Origin: Clostridiales bacterium
GTDB taxonomy: Bacteria > Bacillota > Clostridia > Lachnospirales > Lachnospiraceae
Length of the DNA: 64,000 nucleotides
Direction of reading: 5' to 3'
Assembly: GCA_020860715.1 (NCBI GenBank)
Contig: JAJBTU010000011.1
Location: 1 to 64,000, forward strand
The notes below the pieces were generated by a model that saw nothing but the letters and a program-made list of their open reading frames with translations, did no database searches and was not told where the DNA came from. The position numbers were made by a program, and so were the translations under genes. The stretch's first letter is position 1; each line of letters starts with the position of its first letter. Positions 16,946-25,729 of the stretch are shown here, piece by piece.

Positions 16946-16978
16946 TCTATTCAGTTTTAAAATATCTAAATCGTATTC

Positions 16979-17007
16979 AGTTTAGCACTCTCATTTTTAT
17001 TTGTCTA
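16979..17007 (-). promoter_or_regulatory. promoter of the riboswitch operon
   Basis: A TAGACA minus-35 (17002-17007) and a TAAACT minus-10 (16979-16984) with a 17-base spacer read toward the riboswitch. The start would fall near 16972, about 30 bases ahead of the first conserved riboswitch element. Confidence 0.6.
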
Positions 17008-17077
17008 CATAAAAATTAAAAAAACATAAATAATTTTCCGAAAAAGGCAAAATTCTGCCGGATTCATAAAATTCTGA

Positions 17078-17107
17078 TTGACAGATTTCGCCTTTTCCCT
17101 TTATAAT
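17078..17107 (+). promoter_or_regulatory. promoter of the P-type ATPase gene
   Basis: A perfect TTGACA (17078-17083) and a perfect TATAAT (17102-17107) are separated by 18 bases and point toward the ATPase. The leader is about 200 bases and contains an inverted repeat (17197-17261). Confidence 0.75.
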
Positions 17108-17196
17108 GCCTGTAAATCCTTCCATCGAAATCTAATTTCATTTTAGAATATCTAAGCGGTCATCGCGGTCTGCGATGATTTATTTTCGTATCACCA

Positions 17197-17261
17197 GTTC
17201 AGAACAGCAGCGAAATGGAAAAACAGGAGCGGAGCGTAGACCTGCGGCCTGCTGTTCTGAA
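17197..17261. repeat. long inverted repeat, copy A
   Basis: TTCAGAACAGCAG (17198-17210) is perfectly complementary to CTGCTGTTCTGAA (17249-17261). The segment CTGCGGCCTGCTGTTCTGAA (17242-17261) recurs exactly at 39577-39596 ahead of the ABC exporter genes. It lies in the ATPase leader. Confidence 0.75.
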
Positions 17262-17315
17262 TCATATGAAAACCACATGAACCCAATATACCACACAGGA
17301 AAAGGAGAATCCGTT

Positions 17316-20042
17316 ATGAGCAAAGAAGAACTTCTCCATGAAGAAGACGAATGCGGCTGCGGACACGATCATGAGGAGCACGACGAATGCGGCTGCGGAC
17401 ACGATCATGGACACGATCATGATGATCACGACCATAAGCATCATCACATCGAGGGGCATCCGGACGACTGTGAGTGTGAACTCTGCCACCCGCATGAAGA
17501 TTACTGCGACGTGTGCGGGCAGAGCCTCTCGAACTGCACCTGCCGCATGCCGGATGAAGACTGCGTAAAGAAAGTCTATCTGCTGGAAAATTTAGGCTGT
17601 GCCAACTGCGCTGCCAAAATGGAGAAAAAAATCAAGGAGCTGCCGGGCGTGACCTACGCGACCATCACCTACACGACAAAGCAGCTGCGGCTTTCCGCGA
17701 AGGACCCGGACGCGCTGCTGCCGCAGATTCAGGCAATCTGCTCCGCAATCGAGTCCGAAGTAAAAGTTTTGCCGCGCACAAAGTCCCCCGGCACACTGGT
17801 CACCAGAACCTATACAGTGGAAAACTTAGGCTGCGCCAACTGCGCCGCCAAGATGGAAAAAAGAATCAGTGAACTGGACGGCATCACGACCGCAACGCTG
17901 ACATTCGCGACCAAACAGCTGCGTGTAAGCGGCAAAAATCCGGACGGCCTGTTTGCAGAAATGCAGAAAATCTGCAGCACCATCGAGTCCGAAGTGAAGC
18001 TGGTACCCAAAGATACCCGTCCGAAGAGCAAGGACACGCTGAATGTCAATGAGATTCTGCCGGAAGCGCGTCAGATGGAGCCGCCGTTTGCGCTCTCCGA
18101 CAATATGAAAACGCTGCTCGGCATCGGGCTGGGCGCGGTACTGTTCATCTTGGGTGAAGTGCTGGAACATCGCGGACAGGATACCGCCTCCCTGCTGGTG
18201 CTGCTGGTCGGCTATGTGGTACTCGGCGGACGCATCGTGCTTACCGCCGTAAAAAATCTTTTCAAAGGACAGATTTTTGATGAGAATTTCCTGATGAGCA
18301 TTGCCACACTCGGCGCGTTCGCCATCCGCGAATATCCGGAGGCAGTCGGCGTCATGCTCTTCTACCGCATCGGCGAGTATTTTGAACATATTGCCGTGGA
18401 AAAGAGCCGCGGACAGATCATGGATGCGGTCGATATGCGTCCGGAAGTCGTCAGCCTTGTGGTCGGTGAGGATATCCGTGTCATTGACGCGGAAGATGCC
18501 AACGTAGGCGACATCCTGCTGATCCGTCCGGGCGACCGCATTCCGCTGGACGGCGTCATCGTAGATGGCGAGAGCCGTCTGGACACTTCGCCTGTGACAG
18601 GCGAACCGGTACCCGTAAAGGTCGGCTACGGTGATGAAGTCGTCTCCGGCTGTGTGAACACGTCAGGTCTTCTGAAGATTCGCGTAGAAAAAATTCTGGA
18701 AGAATCCATGGTCACCCGCATTCTCGATTCTGTAGAAAATGCGGCTGCCAGCAAGCCGAAGATTGACCGCTTCATCACACGGTTTGCAAGAATCTACACC
18801 CCGGTCGTTGTGATCCTGGCGGCGGCAACAGCCATCATCCCGTCCCTCGTGACCGGCAACTGGTACTATTACATCTACACGGCGCTGACCTTCCTTGTCA
18901 TGAGCTGCCCGTGCGCTCTCGTTTTAAGCGTTCCGCTCGCCTTCTTCTCCGGCATCGGCGCCGGCTCGAAGCGCGGTATTCTCTTCAAGGGCGGCGTCGC
19001 TCTGGAGGCCATGCGAAATGTCGACGCAGTCGTCATGGACAAGACCGGCACCATCACGAAAGGCAACTTCGTCGTACAGCGCGCCGTACCTGCCGCCCCG
19101 GATGTTTCACAGGACGAGCTGCTGTCTCTCTGCGCAAGCTGCGAATTGACGAGCACCCACCCGATCGGTGTGAGCATCTTAAGTGCGGCGGATGAGCAGA
19201 AAATCAGCTACGCGCGCCCCATAAAAGTAGAAGAGATTGCCGGACACGGCATCCGCGCAGTGCTTCCTGCGGCAGGCAATTTCTCCGTTGCTTCACAAAA
19301 TATCAATGCCGAAACTTCTGACGCAGCTTCAGATTCCGAAAAAGAATCCGTCACAGGCGCTTCCGGGACCTGCACGGTTCTTTGCGGCAACCGCAAGCTG
19401 ATGGAAAAATTCGGCATTTCGCTTGAAAATTATGAAAAGAAAGGCTTTGGAACAGAAGTGCTCGCCGCCAAAGACGGCGTTTTCATCGGCCACCTCGTCA
19501 TCTCTGATACCATCAAGGAAGACGCAAAATCCGCGATCAGCCAGATTAAGTCACTCGGCATTGAGACCATCATGCTGACCGGCGATGCGGAGGATTCCGC
19601 CGAGGCCGTTGCGGACGCGACCGGCATCGATGAAGTACACGCGAAGCTGCTTCCGCAGGATAAGCTCACCGAGCTGATTCAGGTGCGGAATTCACACGGT
19701 GCCGTCATGTTTGTCGGCGACGGCATCAACGACGCACCGGTACTCGCGGGTGCGGATGTCGGCGCGGCCATGGGAAGCGGCGCGGACGCTGCCATCGAGG
19801 CGGCAGACGTCGTGTTCATGACTTCCAGCATGGAAGCCATCCCACAGTCCCTCGCCATCGCGCGGGCGACCAGCGCCATCGCATGGCAGAACGTCATCTT
19901 CGCACTTGTTATCAAAGTACTCGTCATGATCCTCGGCCTGTGCGGCTTCGCCTCCATGTGGATGGCGGTGTTCGCCGATACCGGCGTTGCCATGCTCTGC
20001 GTGCTGAACTCGATCCGGGTGCTGTATAAGAAAAAGATTTGA
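17316..20042 (+). CDS. heavy-metal P1B-type ATPase (Zn/Cd/Pb class)
   Basis: ATP-driven metal exporter in the cytoplasmic membrane, 908 residues. A Cys/His-rich tail (residues 11-75 with ECGCGHDHE repeats, HDHDDHDHKHHH and CELCHPHEDYCDVCG) is followed by two heavy-metal-associated domains, each with GCANCAAK (first at 94-101). The membrane CPC motif is at 531-533, the phosphorylated Asp575 is in DKTGT, and TGEPVPV and GDGINDAPVL are intact. The CPC-proximal sequence fits ZntA/CadA better than copper ATPases. A 30-residue insert after the HGIRAVLP motif is low-complexity. The ATG at 17316 with AAGGAGA is preferred over upstream codons. Metal specificity is inferred. Confidence 0.92.
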   Translation: MSKEELLHEEDECGCGHDHEEHDECGCGHDHGHDHDDHDHKHHHIEGHPDDCECELCHPHEDYCDVCGQSLSNCTCRMPDEDCVKKVYLLENLGCANCAAKMEKKIKELPGVTYATITYTTKQLRLSAKDPDALLPQIQAICSAIESEVKVLPRTKSPGTLVTRTYTVENLGCANCAAKMEKRISELDGITTATLTFATKQLRVSGKNPDGLFAEMQKICSTIESEVKLVPKDTRPKSKDTLNVNEILPEARQMEPPFALSDNMKTLLGIGLGAVLFILGEVLEHRGQDTASLLVLLVGYVVLGGRIVLTAVKNLFKGQIFDENFLMSIATLGAFAIREYPEAVGVMLFYRIGEYFEHIAVEKSRGQIMDAVDMRPEVVSLVVGEDIRVIDAEDANVGDILLIRPGDRIPLDGVIVDGESRLDTSPVTGEPVPVKVGYGDEVVSGCVNTSGLLKIRVEKILEESMVTRILDSVENAAASKPKIDRFITRFARIYTPVVVILAAATAIIPSLVTGNWYYYIYTALTFLVMSCPCALVLSVPLAFFSGIGAGSKRGILFKGGVALEAMRNVDAVVMDKTGTITKGNFVVQRAVPAAPDVSQDELLSLCASCELTSTHPIGVSILSAADEQKISYARPIKVEEIAGHGIRAVLPAAGNFSVASQNINAETSDAASDSEKESVTGASGTCTVLCGNRKLMEKFGISLENYEKKGFGTEVLAAKDGVFIGHLVISDTIKEDAKSAISQIKSLGIETIMLTGDAEDSAEAVADATGIDEVHAKLLPQDKLTELIQVRNSHGAVMFVGDGINDAPVLAGADVGAAMGSGADAAIEAADVVFMTSSMEAIPQSLAIARATSAIAWQNVIFALVIKVLVMILGLCGFASMWMAVFADTGVAMLCVLNSIRVLYKKKI

Positions 20043-20053
20043 AAGGATCTCTC

Positions 20054-21004
20054 ATGAAAACCGACATGACCTACGGCGGCCTGACCGCTGCCCCATGCAC
20101 AAAAATACAGGGCTTCGTCCCGCTCGGACCATCCGGCGAGACGATCCCCGCGACACTGATCAACGGAGCCGGTGAGGGCAGGACTGTCCTCATCTCCTCC
20201 GGTATCCACGGAAGCGAATATCCCGGCATCCTCACCGCCATGGAACTGGCAAAAGAACTCACGCCGGAACAGATCAACGGACAGCTGATTCTCCTGCATC
20301 CGGTCAACACCGCCGCTTTTTACGAGCGGCGCAGCTACATCAACCCTGTGGTCGGGGAAAACTTAAACCGGCTCTACCCTGGCTCGCCGGACGGCTCCAT
20401 GGCCGAACGGGTCGCCTGGTACATGGGTGAGGAATACCACAAACGGGTCGATTTTGTCATTGACCTCCATGGCGGCGATGTGCCGGAAATCCTGCCGCCC
20501 TACGTGTACACCCCCGGTATCGGAAATCCGGATGTTCTGAAAGCGTCCATGGACGCGGCGCTTCTGGTAAACGCCGACTATCTAGTAAAATCAAAATCCA
20601 CCACCGGCTTTTACAACTCCTGCGCCATCCAGGGTACACCGGCCATCCTCATAGAGCGCGGCAGCCAGGGTATCTGGAGCCGCGAGGAAGTTGACACGTA
20701 CAAGGCAGATGTTAAAAATCTTCTTGTACATCTGGGTCTCCTGTCAGGTACTGTAAAACAGCCGGCAAAAAAAGCGTACCTTCTCACAAATGTCGTATTT
20801 CTCGACGCGCCCGTCTCCGGCTGCTGGCTGCCGGAGGCCGCTCTGGGCGAGCATGTGAAAAAGGGACAGATTCTCGGCATTATCACCGATCTGTTTGGCC
20901 GCACACTCACAGAAATCCGCGCGGAATTTGACAGCATTGTCGTCAGCTTCGCGGTTTCCCTCGGCATAAAGGAAGGCGACCAGCTGATCACGTACGGGAT
21001 TTAA
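20054..21004 (+). CDS. succinylglutamate desuccinylase/aspartoacylase-family protein
   Basis: Zinc-dependent M14-like deacylase or carboxypeptidase, 316 residues. The metal-binding motif GIHGSEYPG, the later DLHGGD, and NLNRLYPGSPDGS fit the AstE/AspA family (His, Glu and a second His as ligands). A C-terminal beta-barrel-like part (VFLDAPVSGCWLPEAALGEHVKKGQILG) resembles a biotinyl-type domain, as in related proteins. It begins 11 bases after the ATPase stop with AAAGGA upstream, so it is probably co-transcribed with it. The substrate, perhaps an N-acyl amino acid or amide, is not deducible. Confidence 0.85.
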   Translation: MKTDMTYGGLTAAPCTKIQGFVPLGPSGETIPATLINGAGEGRTVLISSGIHGSEYPGILTAMELAKELTPEQINGQLILLHPVNTAAFYERRSYINPVVGENLNRLYPGSPDGSMAERVAWYMGEEYHKRVDFVIDLHGGDVPEILPPYVYTPGIGNPDVLKASMDAALLVNADYLVKSKSTTGFYNSCAIQGTPAILIERGSQGIWSREEVDTYKADVKNLLVHLGLLSGTVKQPAKKAYLLTNVVFLDAPVSGCWLPEAALGEHVKKGQILGIITDLFGRTLTEIRAEFDSIVVSFAVSLGIKEGDQLITYGI

Positions 21005-21010
21005 AGTACC

Positions 21011-21901
21011 TCATTCCTCCCTGAGTCCCTGCACGTATTTCAGGAACTCCTCTGCCGCGTGCGAGAGAGAATGGTTTTTGTTCCAGATCAGCACATAAGA
21101 GGCCATCATCTGCGGATTGACCAGCTTTTTGATGCAGACGGATGCATCCGTCCCGATGTTGGCGGAAGCCGGGTAAATCGTGATGCCGACGTTCTGTCTG
21201 GTCAGCTCATAGGCATTCACCATATTGGCGATCCGGCAGCGGACCTTCAGCTTTTCCTCCGGTGAGGACTGCCAGCCGGCGATTTCCTGCAGGCGGGACT
21301 CTCTGGAAGGAATGATCAGATCATACTGAATGACCCGCTGAAAGTCCACCGTATCTCCCGGCTCTTCCGCCAGAGGGCAGGAAGAGGGGATCATCGCGAT
21401 CCAGGGTTCCGAATAGACCGGGAGCGCGTTGATCCCTTCTGCGTTATGCGGCTCCATGATCAGCGCCAGCTCACACAGGCCTTTTGTCAGCCGATTGACC
21501 ACTTCGTCTGAATTGCCGTTCCAGAGATTGTAGGTGACATGCGGATGCTGTTTCTGAAAACCGGCAATCCACCGCGAAAACAACGCCGGCGCATGGCCTT
21601 CCACAGACGCAAGATAAATCGTCCCGTGCAGCCCGCTGTGCATTTCCTTTACATCCTCCGCGGATTTATTGACCAGGTCGAGCACCCTCGCCGCGTACTG
21701 GCGAAACACCTGCCCCTCCTCCGTCAGCTGCAGCGCATGCGGCCTGCGGATGAACAACGTTACCCCCAGTTCTTCCTCCAGCTCTTTGATCTGCCGGCTC
21801 AGGGGCGGCTGTGCGATGCAGAGTTTTTCCGCTGCTCGCGTAAAATTCATTTCCTCTGCCACCGCAAGAAAATACCGAATGTGCCTCAGTTCCATATTCA
21901 C
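21011..21901 (-). CDS. LysR-family transcriptional regulator
   Basis: A 296-residue LysR regulator. The N-terminal winged helix (ELRHIRYFLAVAEEMNFTRAAEKLCIAQPPLSRQIKELEEELG) is followed by the effector-binding domain (TIYLASVEGHAPALFSRW, QRVIQYDLIIPSR). The sequence after the helix-turn-helix is close to the CatR/BenM-like branch. It converges with the aspartoacylase-like gene (6-base gap). A palindrome in its own upstream region is a candidate binding site. The expected divergent target upstream appears reduced to a 25-codon frame. Confidence 0.92.
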   Translation of the reverse strand: MNMELRHIRYFLAVAEEMNFTRAAEKLCIAQPPLSRQIKELEEELGVTLFIRRPHALQLTEEGQVFRQYAARVLDLVNKSAEDVKEMHSGLHGTIYLASVEGHAPALFSRWIAGFQKQHPHVTYNLWNGNSDEVVNRLTKGLCELALIMEPHNAEGINALPVYSEPWIAMIPSSCPLAEEPGDTVDFQRVIQYDLIIPSRESRLQEIAGWQSSPEEKLKVRCRIANMVNAYELTRQNVGITIYPASANIGTDASVCIKKLVNPQMMASYVLIWNKNHSLSHAAEEFLKYVQGLREE

Positions 21902-21961
21902 ATGCCTCCCATTCCTTCAATAAAAATATTTCACTGCATGCCTCTCTGTTTTTGATTTATA

Positions 21962-21976
21962 ATACCTTACAGGTAT
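21962..21976. promoter_or_regulatory. candidate LysR operator
   Basis: ATACCT-TAC-AGGTAT is a perfect 6-3-6 palindrome with the T-N11-A form used by LysR proteins, about 60 bases upstream of the LysR start. A weaker related site follows near 21994-22012. Confidence 0.55.
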
Positions 21977-22150
21977 CGCAATACGTTTATTATATGTATT
22001 TTACAAGTATAAGTCAATGCGTTATAGTATTGCCAGAAAGAAAAAAGAACGCACCGCTTTCCGATCTCTGACCACAGCAGTTTCATCGCCGGTGATATCC
22101 GGCAGGAAAGAAGACAAAGCGATGCACCAGCAAGAAAAGGAGGAATTATT

Positions 22151-22228
22151 ATGTTGAAGTTCATGAAGAAGGCAGTTCTGTTTCTGGAAGATTACTATGG
22201 GAGTTTCGCAACACCGAATTTTCGCTGA
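22151..22228 (+). CDS. 25-codon small reading frame with strong ribosome site
   Basis: The frame encodes MLKFMKKAVLFLEDYYGS followed by FATPNFR. It starts six bases after AAGGAGGAATTATT, one of the strongest Shine-Dalgarno sequences in the window, and is divergent from the LysR gene. A long hairpin follows at 22326-22369. It could be a genuine small basic/hydrophobic peptide, a leader peptide, or the surviving start of a deleted LysR target. I do not recognise the sequence. Confidence 0.4.
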   Translation: MLKFMKKAVLFLEDYYGSFATPNFR

Positions 22229-22325
22229 TTACCGATAAAGGCGGGCGCTGCCGACAACGTTTGTTCCTCTCACAGCGGTAACGACCGCGCCGCACATCTC
22301 TCTGGCAGGTGTGTGACAATGCTTT

Positions 22326-22369
22326 AGAAGAAAAGGGTACCCTTCTGGCGGTGGGTATCCTTTTCTTCT
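22326..22369. terminator. strong 17-bp hairpin
   Basis: AGAAGAAAAGGGTACCC pairs with GGGTATCCTTTTCTTCT, one mismatch, loop of ten. It lies after the small frame and 90 bases before the LacI gene. It probably terminates transcription from 22151, although no pure U run follows. Confidence 0.55.
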
Positions 22370-22458
22370 TCTCCTTACGGCCGCTCCGGCATTCGCAAAT
22401 CACTTGTATTTTTCTGGATTCGATTCTATAATGGCACAAAGGAAGGAGAAGTGCCCCC

Positions 22459-23445
22459 ATGTCATTAAAAAAAATTGCCGAAATGACCGGCGCGTCCATA
22501 TCCACCGTCTCAAGAGTATTAAACAACCGGGATTACAACTGCGCGTCGTCAGAATTAAAGGATAAAATCTGGGAGGCCGCAAAAGAAATCCAGTATGTTC
22601 CCAATGAAAGCGCGCGGAATCTCAAGCTGGGCGCCAGCTCCGGACATACGGCTCCCATCCGGAACCTCGCAGTGATCCTGGAACGTTTTGCTTCTCTGGA
22701 CGACGACCCGTTTTTCCGTGAGTTATACCGCAGTGTTGAGCAGGCGGCATTTGCCTGCGGATGCACCATCAGCAGCGTATGCTTTTCTGAACCGGATCTT
22801 ACTGCCCTGCGCAGGGAAAAAGCGGACGGCTATATTTTACTGGGACGCAGCTCCACGCAATTCCTGCAGTATCTAAAAAAAATCAGCAGAAACATTGTCT
22901 CTATCAGCCGGAACCCGACGCAATTCGAAGTAGATGAGATCATCTGTGACGGAAGGTCTGCTGCGGTTTGCGCAATGGAATACCTGATCGGCAAAGGATA
23001 CCGGCACATTGCGTATATCGGCGACTGCTCTTACGAGGATCGCTATGTCGGATACTGCGATACCATGATCCGAAATGGGCTCCCTATGGATTACGCCGCT
23101 ATTTTTCCCACAGATCAGACAGTCAAAAGCGGCCGTGCCGCAATGAAAAAACTGCTGGCGGGCAATACAGCGGAGGCGGTTTTCTGTGCCAATGACGCCA
23201 CGGCCATCGGCGCCCTGCAGGGCTGGAAAGAATATCAAAACGCCGGCAAAATGCCGGCGCTGATCTCTATCGACAATATTACAGCAGCTGAAGAAGTTAC
23301 CCCCGCTCTGACCACTGTTCATATTCCCCATGAGGACATGGGGAAAGCAGCCGTAAAAGTCCTGCTTGACCGCATACAAAAAGGGCACACGGAACACCTG
23401 CGCGTGGAATTTCCCAGCCGCCTGGTAATACGGGAAAGCTGCTGA
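22459..23445 (+). CDS. LacI-family transcriptional regulator
   Basis: A 328-residue LacI/GalR repressor. The N-terminal helix-turn-helix and hinge (LKKIAEMTGASISTVSRVLNN, YVPNESARNL) are followed by the periplasmic-binding-protein-like effector domain (ADGYILLGRSSTQFL, HIAYIGDC, FCANDATAIGALQGWKE, ISIDNITAAEEVTPALTTVHIP). It resembles galactoside repressors such as EbgR/GalR in the last section. It converges with the GH53 galactanase gene (one-base gap), which is a likely target. AAGGAGAAG precedes the start. Confidence 0.92.
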   Translation: MSLKKIAEMTGASISTVSRVLNNRDYNCASSELKDKIWEAAKEIQYVPNESARNLKLGASSGHTAPIRNLAVILERFASLDDDPFFRELYRSVEQAAFACGCTISSVCFSEPDLTALRREKADGYILLGRSSTQFLQYLKKISRNIVSISRNPTQFEVDEIICDGRSAAVCAMEYLIGKGYRHIAYIGDCSYEDRYVGYCDTMIRNGLPMDYAAIFPTDQTVKSGRAAMKKLLAGNTAEAVFCANDATAIGALQGWKEYQNAGKMPALISIDNITAAEEVTPALTTVHIPHEDMGKAAVKVLLDRIQKGHTEHLRVEFPSRLVIRESC

Positions 23446-23446
23446 G

Positions 23447-24739
23447 TCAGTTCTCTTCTCCGATCACCTGAAGCGTCGGCAGCGCGTTCCCCTCATAATC
23501 AAACAGTGCCTGATTGGCCCACTCGTTTCCATACGGTCCCGGCTCCTGAATGTAAGCGCAGGAGGCCGCGTTCGCCCAGCCGACATTCGGCACCGGAATC
23601 CATGCCGGTTCCCAGTAGATAAAGCCGCAGCCCAGCCCGTCCGGCACCTGCCGGATCACCCGGATGCAGTCTCTCATGAAATCCGCCTGTCCCTGCGGGG
23701 TCATCGGATACGGCACATTCGCGGCAATCTCCGGTTTTGTCGCCATCCCCTTGCGCTCCCCGGATGCAAGATGCTCATACGCGGCGTAATCCTCCATGGT
23801 AAATCCCATCGAGACCTCCGCCACGATCAGTTTCTTTCCATAACGCTTCGCAATATCATTCATGTTGTTCTGCAGCATATCCAGCGTTCCATGCCAGAAC
23901 GGATAATAAGACAGTCCTATGTATTCAAAATCTTCCCCGCCGTTCGCGAAATAATGATCAAACCAGCTGCGGTAAAGTGCGTTATTGCCGCCGTTGTCAA
24001 GATGAAGCATGACGGGAATTTTATTCACAGCAGCTTCTGTGGCACGATCCGCTCGATTCTCCGCATCCCGGGCAATGCTCTGCGCCTCTTTTTCACCTGT
24101 CATACCAGCTGCTGCTTCGTTTCTGTTATCCGGGTTATTTCTACTGCTTTGACTATCCTCAAAATCTCTTACCGCGCGGATGCCCGCGCTTACAAACGCC
24201 GCCACGTTTTGATACGCGTGCTCAAGCGCCTGATCCGTCTGCAGCAGTTCTTCCTGTTTCCTGCATGGCGGCAGCTGTCCCAGCGGCCACAGCAGCCCGT
24301 TCGAAAGTTCATTCCCGACCGCCACCATCTGCGGTACAATATCTTCCTCGCGGCAGCGGTTCAAAATCTGTGACGTATATTCGTACACCGCCTGCTCCAG
24401 TTCTTTTTCATTCATGCCGCGCCATGCCTTCGGCACACGCTGCTTTCCGGGATCCGCCCAGAAATCACTGTAATGAAAGTCCAGCAGCCAGCCGACGCCC
24501 AGCTTCTTCGCCCGCTTTGCGAGCGCCAGTGTCGTCTCGATATCTCCGCCGCCCGCGCCATACGCATTCCCATTCTCGTCAAAGGGATCGTTCCACAGGC
24601 GCAGCCGCACCAGATTCATGCCATAGCCCTGCAGAATCTCCATGGCGTCCGCCTGGCTCCCATTATCGTAAAATTTACCGCCGTTTTCTTCCACTGCCAG
24701 CAGCGTGGAAAGGTCCATTCCTGTAATCCAGTTGTTCAT
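23447..24739 (-). CDS. intracellular endo-beta-1,4-galactanase (GH53)
   Basis: Glycoside hydrolase that cleaves beta-1,4-galactan or its oligomers. GH53 features are clear: TGMDLSTLLAVEENGGKFYDNG, MNLVRLRLWNDPFDENGNAYGAGGGDIETTL, acid/base Glu144 in VAVGNELSNG, and nucleophile Glu308 in LIVAEVSMGF. There is no signal peptide, unlike most family members, so the enzyme should act on imported galacto-oligosaccharides. A charged 45-residue insert (about 193-240) interrupts the domain between AGIRAV and IPVMLHLDNGG and is unusual. Start at the ATG 24739, six bases after AGGTG. It follows the traX-like gene by 18 bases. Confidence 0.92.
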   Translation of the reverse strand: MNNWITGMDLSTLLAVEENGGKFYDNGSQADAMEILQGYGMNLVRLRLWNDPFDENGNAYGAGGGDIETTLALAKRAKKLGVGWLLDFHYSDFWADPGKQRVPKAWRGMNEKELEQAVYEYTSQILNRCREEDIVPQMVAVGNELSNGLLWPLGQLPPCRKQEELLQTDQALEHAYQNVAAFVSAGIRAVRDFEDSQSSRNNPDNRNEAAAGMTGEKEAQSIARDAENRADRATEAAVNKIPVMLHLDNGGNNALYRSWFDHYFANGGEDFEYIGLSYYPFWHGTLDMLQNNMNDIAKRYGKKLIVAEVSMGFTMEDYAAYEHLASGERKGMATKPEIAANVPYPMTPQGQADFMRDCIRVIRQVPDGLGCGFIYWEPAWIPVPNVGWANAASCAYIQEPGPYGNEWANQALFDYEGNALPTLQVIGEEN

Positions 24740-24757
24740 AGTCGTCACCTGTGTTTG

Positions 24758-25561
24758 TCATGATTTGAGCAACAAAAGAATCACTCCCAGCACCAGCAGA
24801 TGCGCCGGGTAAAAAATGTAGTACGCATATTTCGGAAGCCTGTCCTTCCGCTCCCCTGTGTAGAAACCGATCCCGTAAAAAGCAAACGGGCCGACCACAT
24901 ACAGCAGACTGATGACCGCACCCAATATGATTTTTAATCCGTTTCTGTCATGAAGCAGATAGAACACCGCGGTCAGGAGCACCAGACAGAAGCCATAGCC
25001 TGCCCGCAGCAGAGACACCCAGAAAACCGCGCAGGCCACGATCAGCAGCTGGATCAGAACCGACCAAAACCGACCGCTCTTCTTTCCGCTTCCATCGTCT
25101 TTTGGCTTTGCCATCCGCAGAAAATACAGCATGAGCAGGCATACAGACATAGCCATCAGCGCATTCTGGCTGCTCCAGTCCATCAGCCTGCCGCTGCACG
25201 CCAAATCATACGGGATTTCACTGAGCACTGCAAACAGCAGCATACGCCGAAGATAAGCTGCATAGTCCGAAGTGTGCAGGAATCCCTCCACCAGAAGAAA
25301 CGCAAAGATCGGCACCGCCAGACCGCCGATGATCTGCATCACGGAACCCACTCCCGCAAGTACCATCAGGTGTGAATCCGCCTCCATCGCCGCAGACAAT
25401 TCCTCCTGTGTATACTGATCCAGATGAATCAGTCCGTTTTCCACAATGGCTATGCCGATATTCTGAATCAGCATCGTGACACAGGCAAAATTTTTCAGCC
25501 CGTCCACCGTAAATCCCGGCAGATTCCAATGAACGCCCTGCCGTCCCATTCCTGAGGCCAT
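24758..25561 (-). CDS. TraX-family membrane protein
   Basis: A 267-residue integral membrane protein of the TraX family, related to membrane acyltransferases (in the F plasmid TraX acetylates pilin). It shows about eight hydrophobic segments, the early FTVDGLKNFACVTMLIQNIG segment and the diagnostic ending RLPKYAYYIFYPAHLLVLG. Chromosomal copies are common in gut Firmicutes and their substrate is unknown; there is no conjugation gene nearby. It probably forms a two-gene operon with the galactanase. The ribosome site (AAAGGAG) lies about 13 bases upstream, rather far, so the start is less certain. Confidence 0.82.
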   Translation of the reverse strand: MASGMGRQGVHWNLPGFTVDGLKNFACVTMLIQNIGIAIVENGLIHLDQYTQEELSAAMEADSHLMVLAGVGSVMQIIGGLAVPIFAFLLVEGFLHTSDYAAYLRRMLLFAVLSEIPYDLACSGRLMDWSSQNALMAMSVCLLMLYFLRMAKPKDDGSGKKSGRFWSVLIQLLIVACAVFWVSLLRAGYGFCLVLLTAVFYLLHDRNGLKIILGAVISLLYVVGPFAFYGIGFYTGERKDRLPKYAYYIFYPAHLLVLGVILLLLKS

Positions 25562-25668
25562 AATCCAGCTGACACTCCTTTCATCTGGTTTTCTCTTGAA
25601 TCGGTCAATTCCTTCCTGAATATATACAGCACGTTTTTATCACCTGTATTCAAAAAGAGAAGAATTGG

Positions 25669-25711
25669 GAAAAAAGGAGCCGCACGCTGACGTATCGGTG
25701 TTTCGGCTCCT
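25669..25711 (-). terminator. terminator of the first MalEFG operon
   Basis: On the minus strand AGGAGCCG pairs with CGGCTCCT and is followed by TTTTT. It separates the ABC-transporter operon from the traX-galactanase pair. Confidence 0.75.
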
Positions 25712-25729
25712 CTCTTCCTTCATTCTCTT

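Noticed and set aside
16954-17162. Similar TTTTArAATATCTAA stretches near 16954 and 17142
   Set aside because: They flank the divergent promoters but are AT-rich and only about 19 bases; chance similarity cannot be excluded.
24758-25561. TraX-like gene as evidence of a conjugative element
   Set aside because: Chromosomal TraX-family proteins are common in Firmicutes and no mating, relaxase or mobility gene is nearby.
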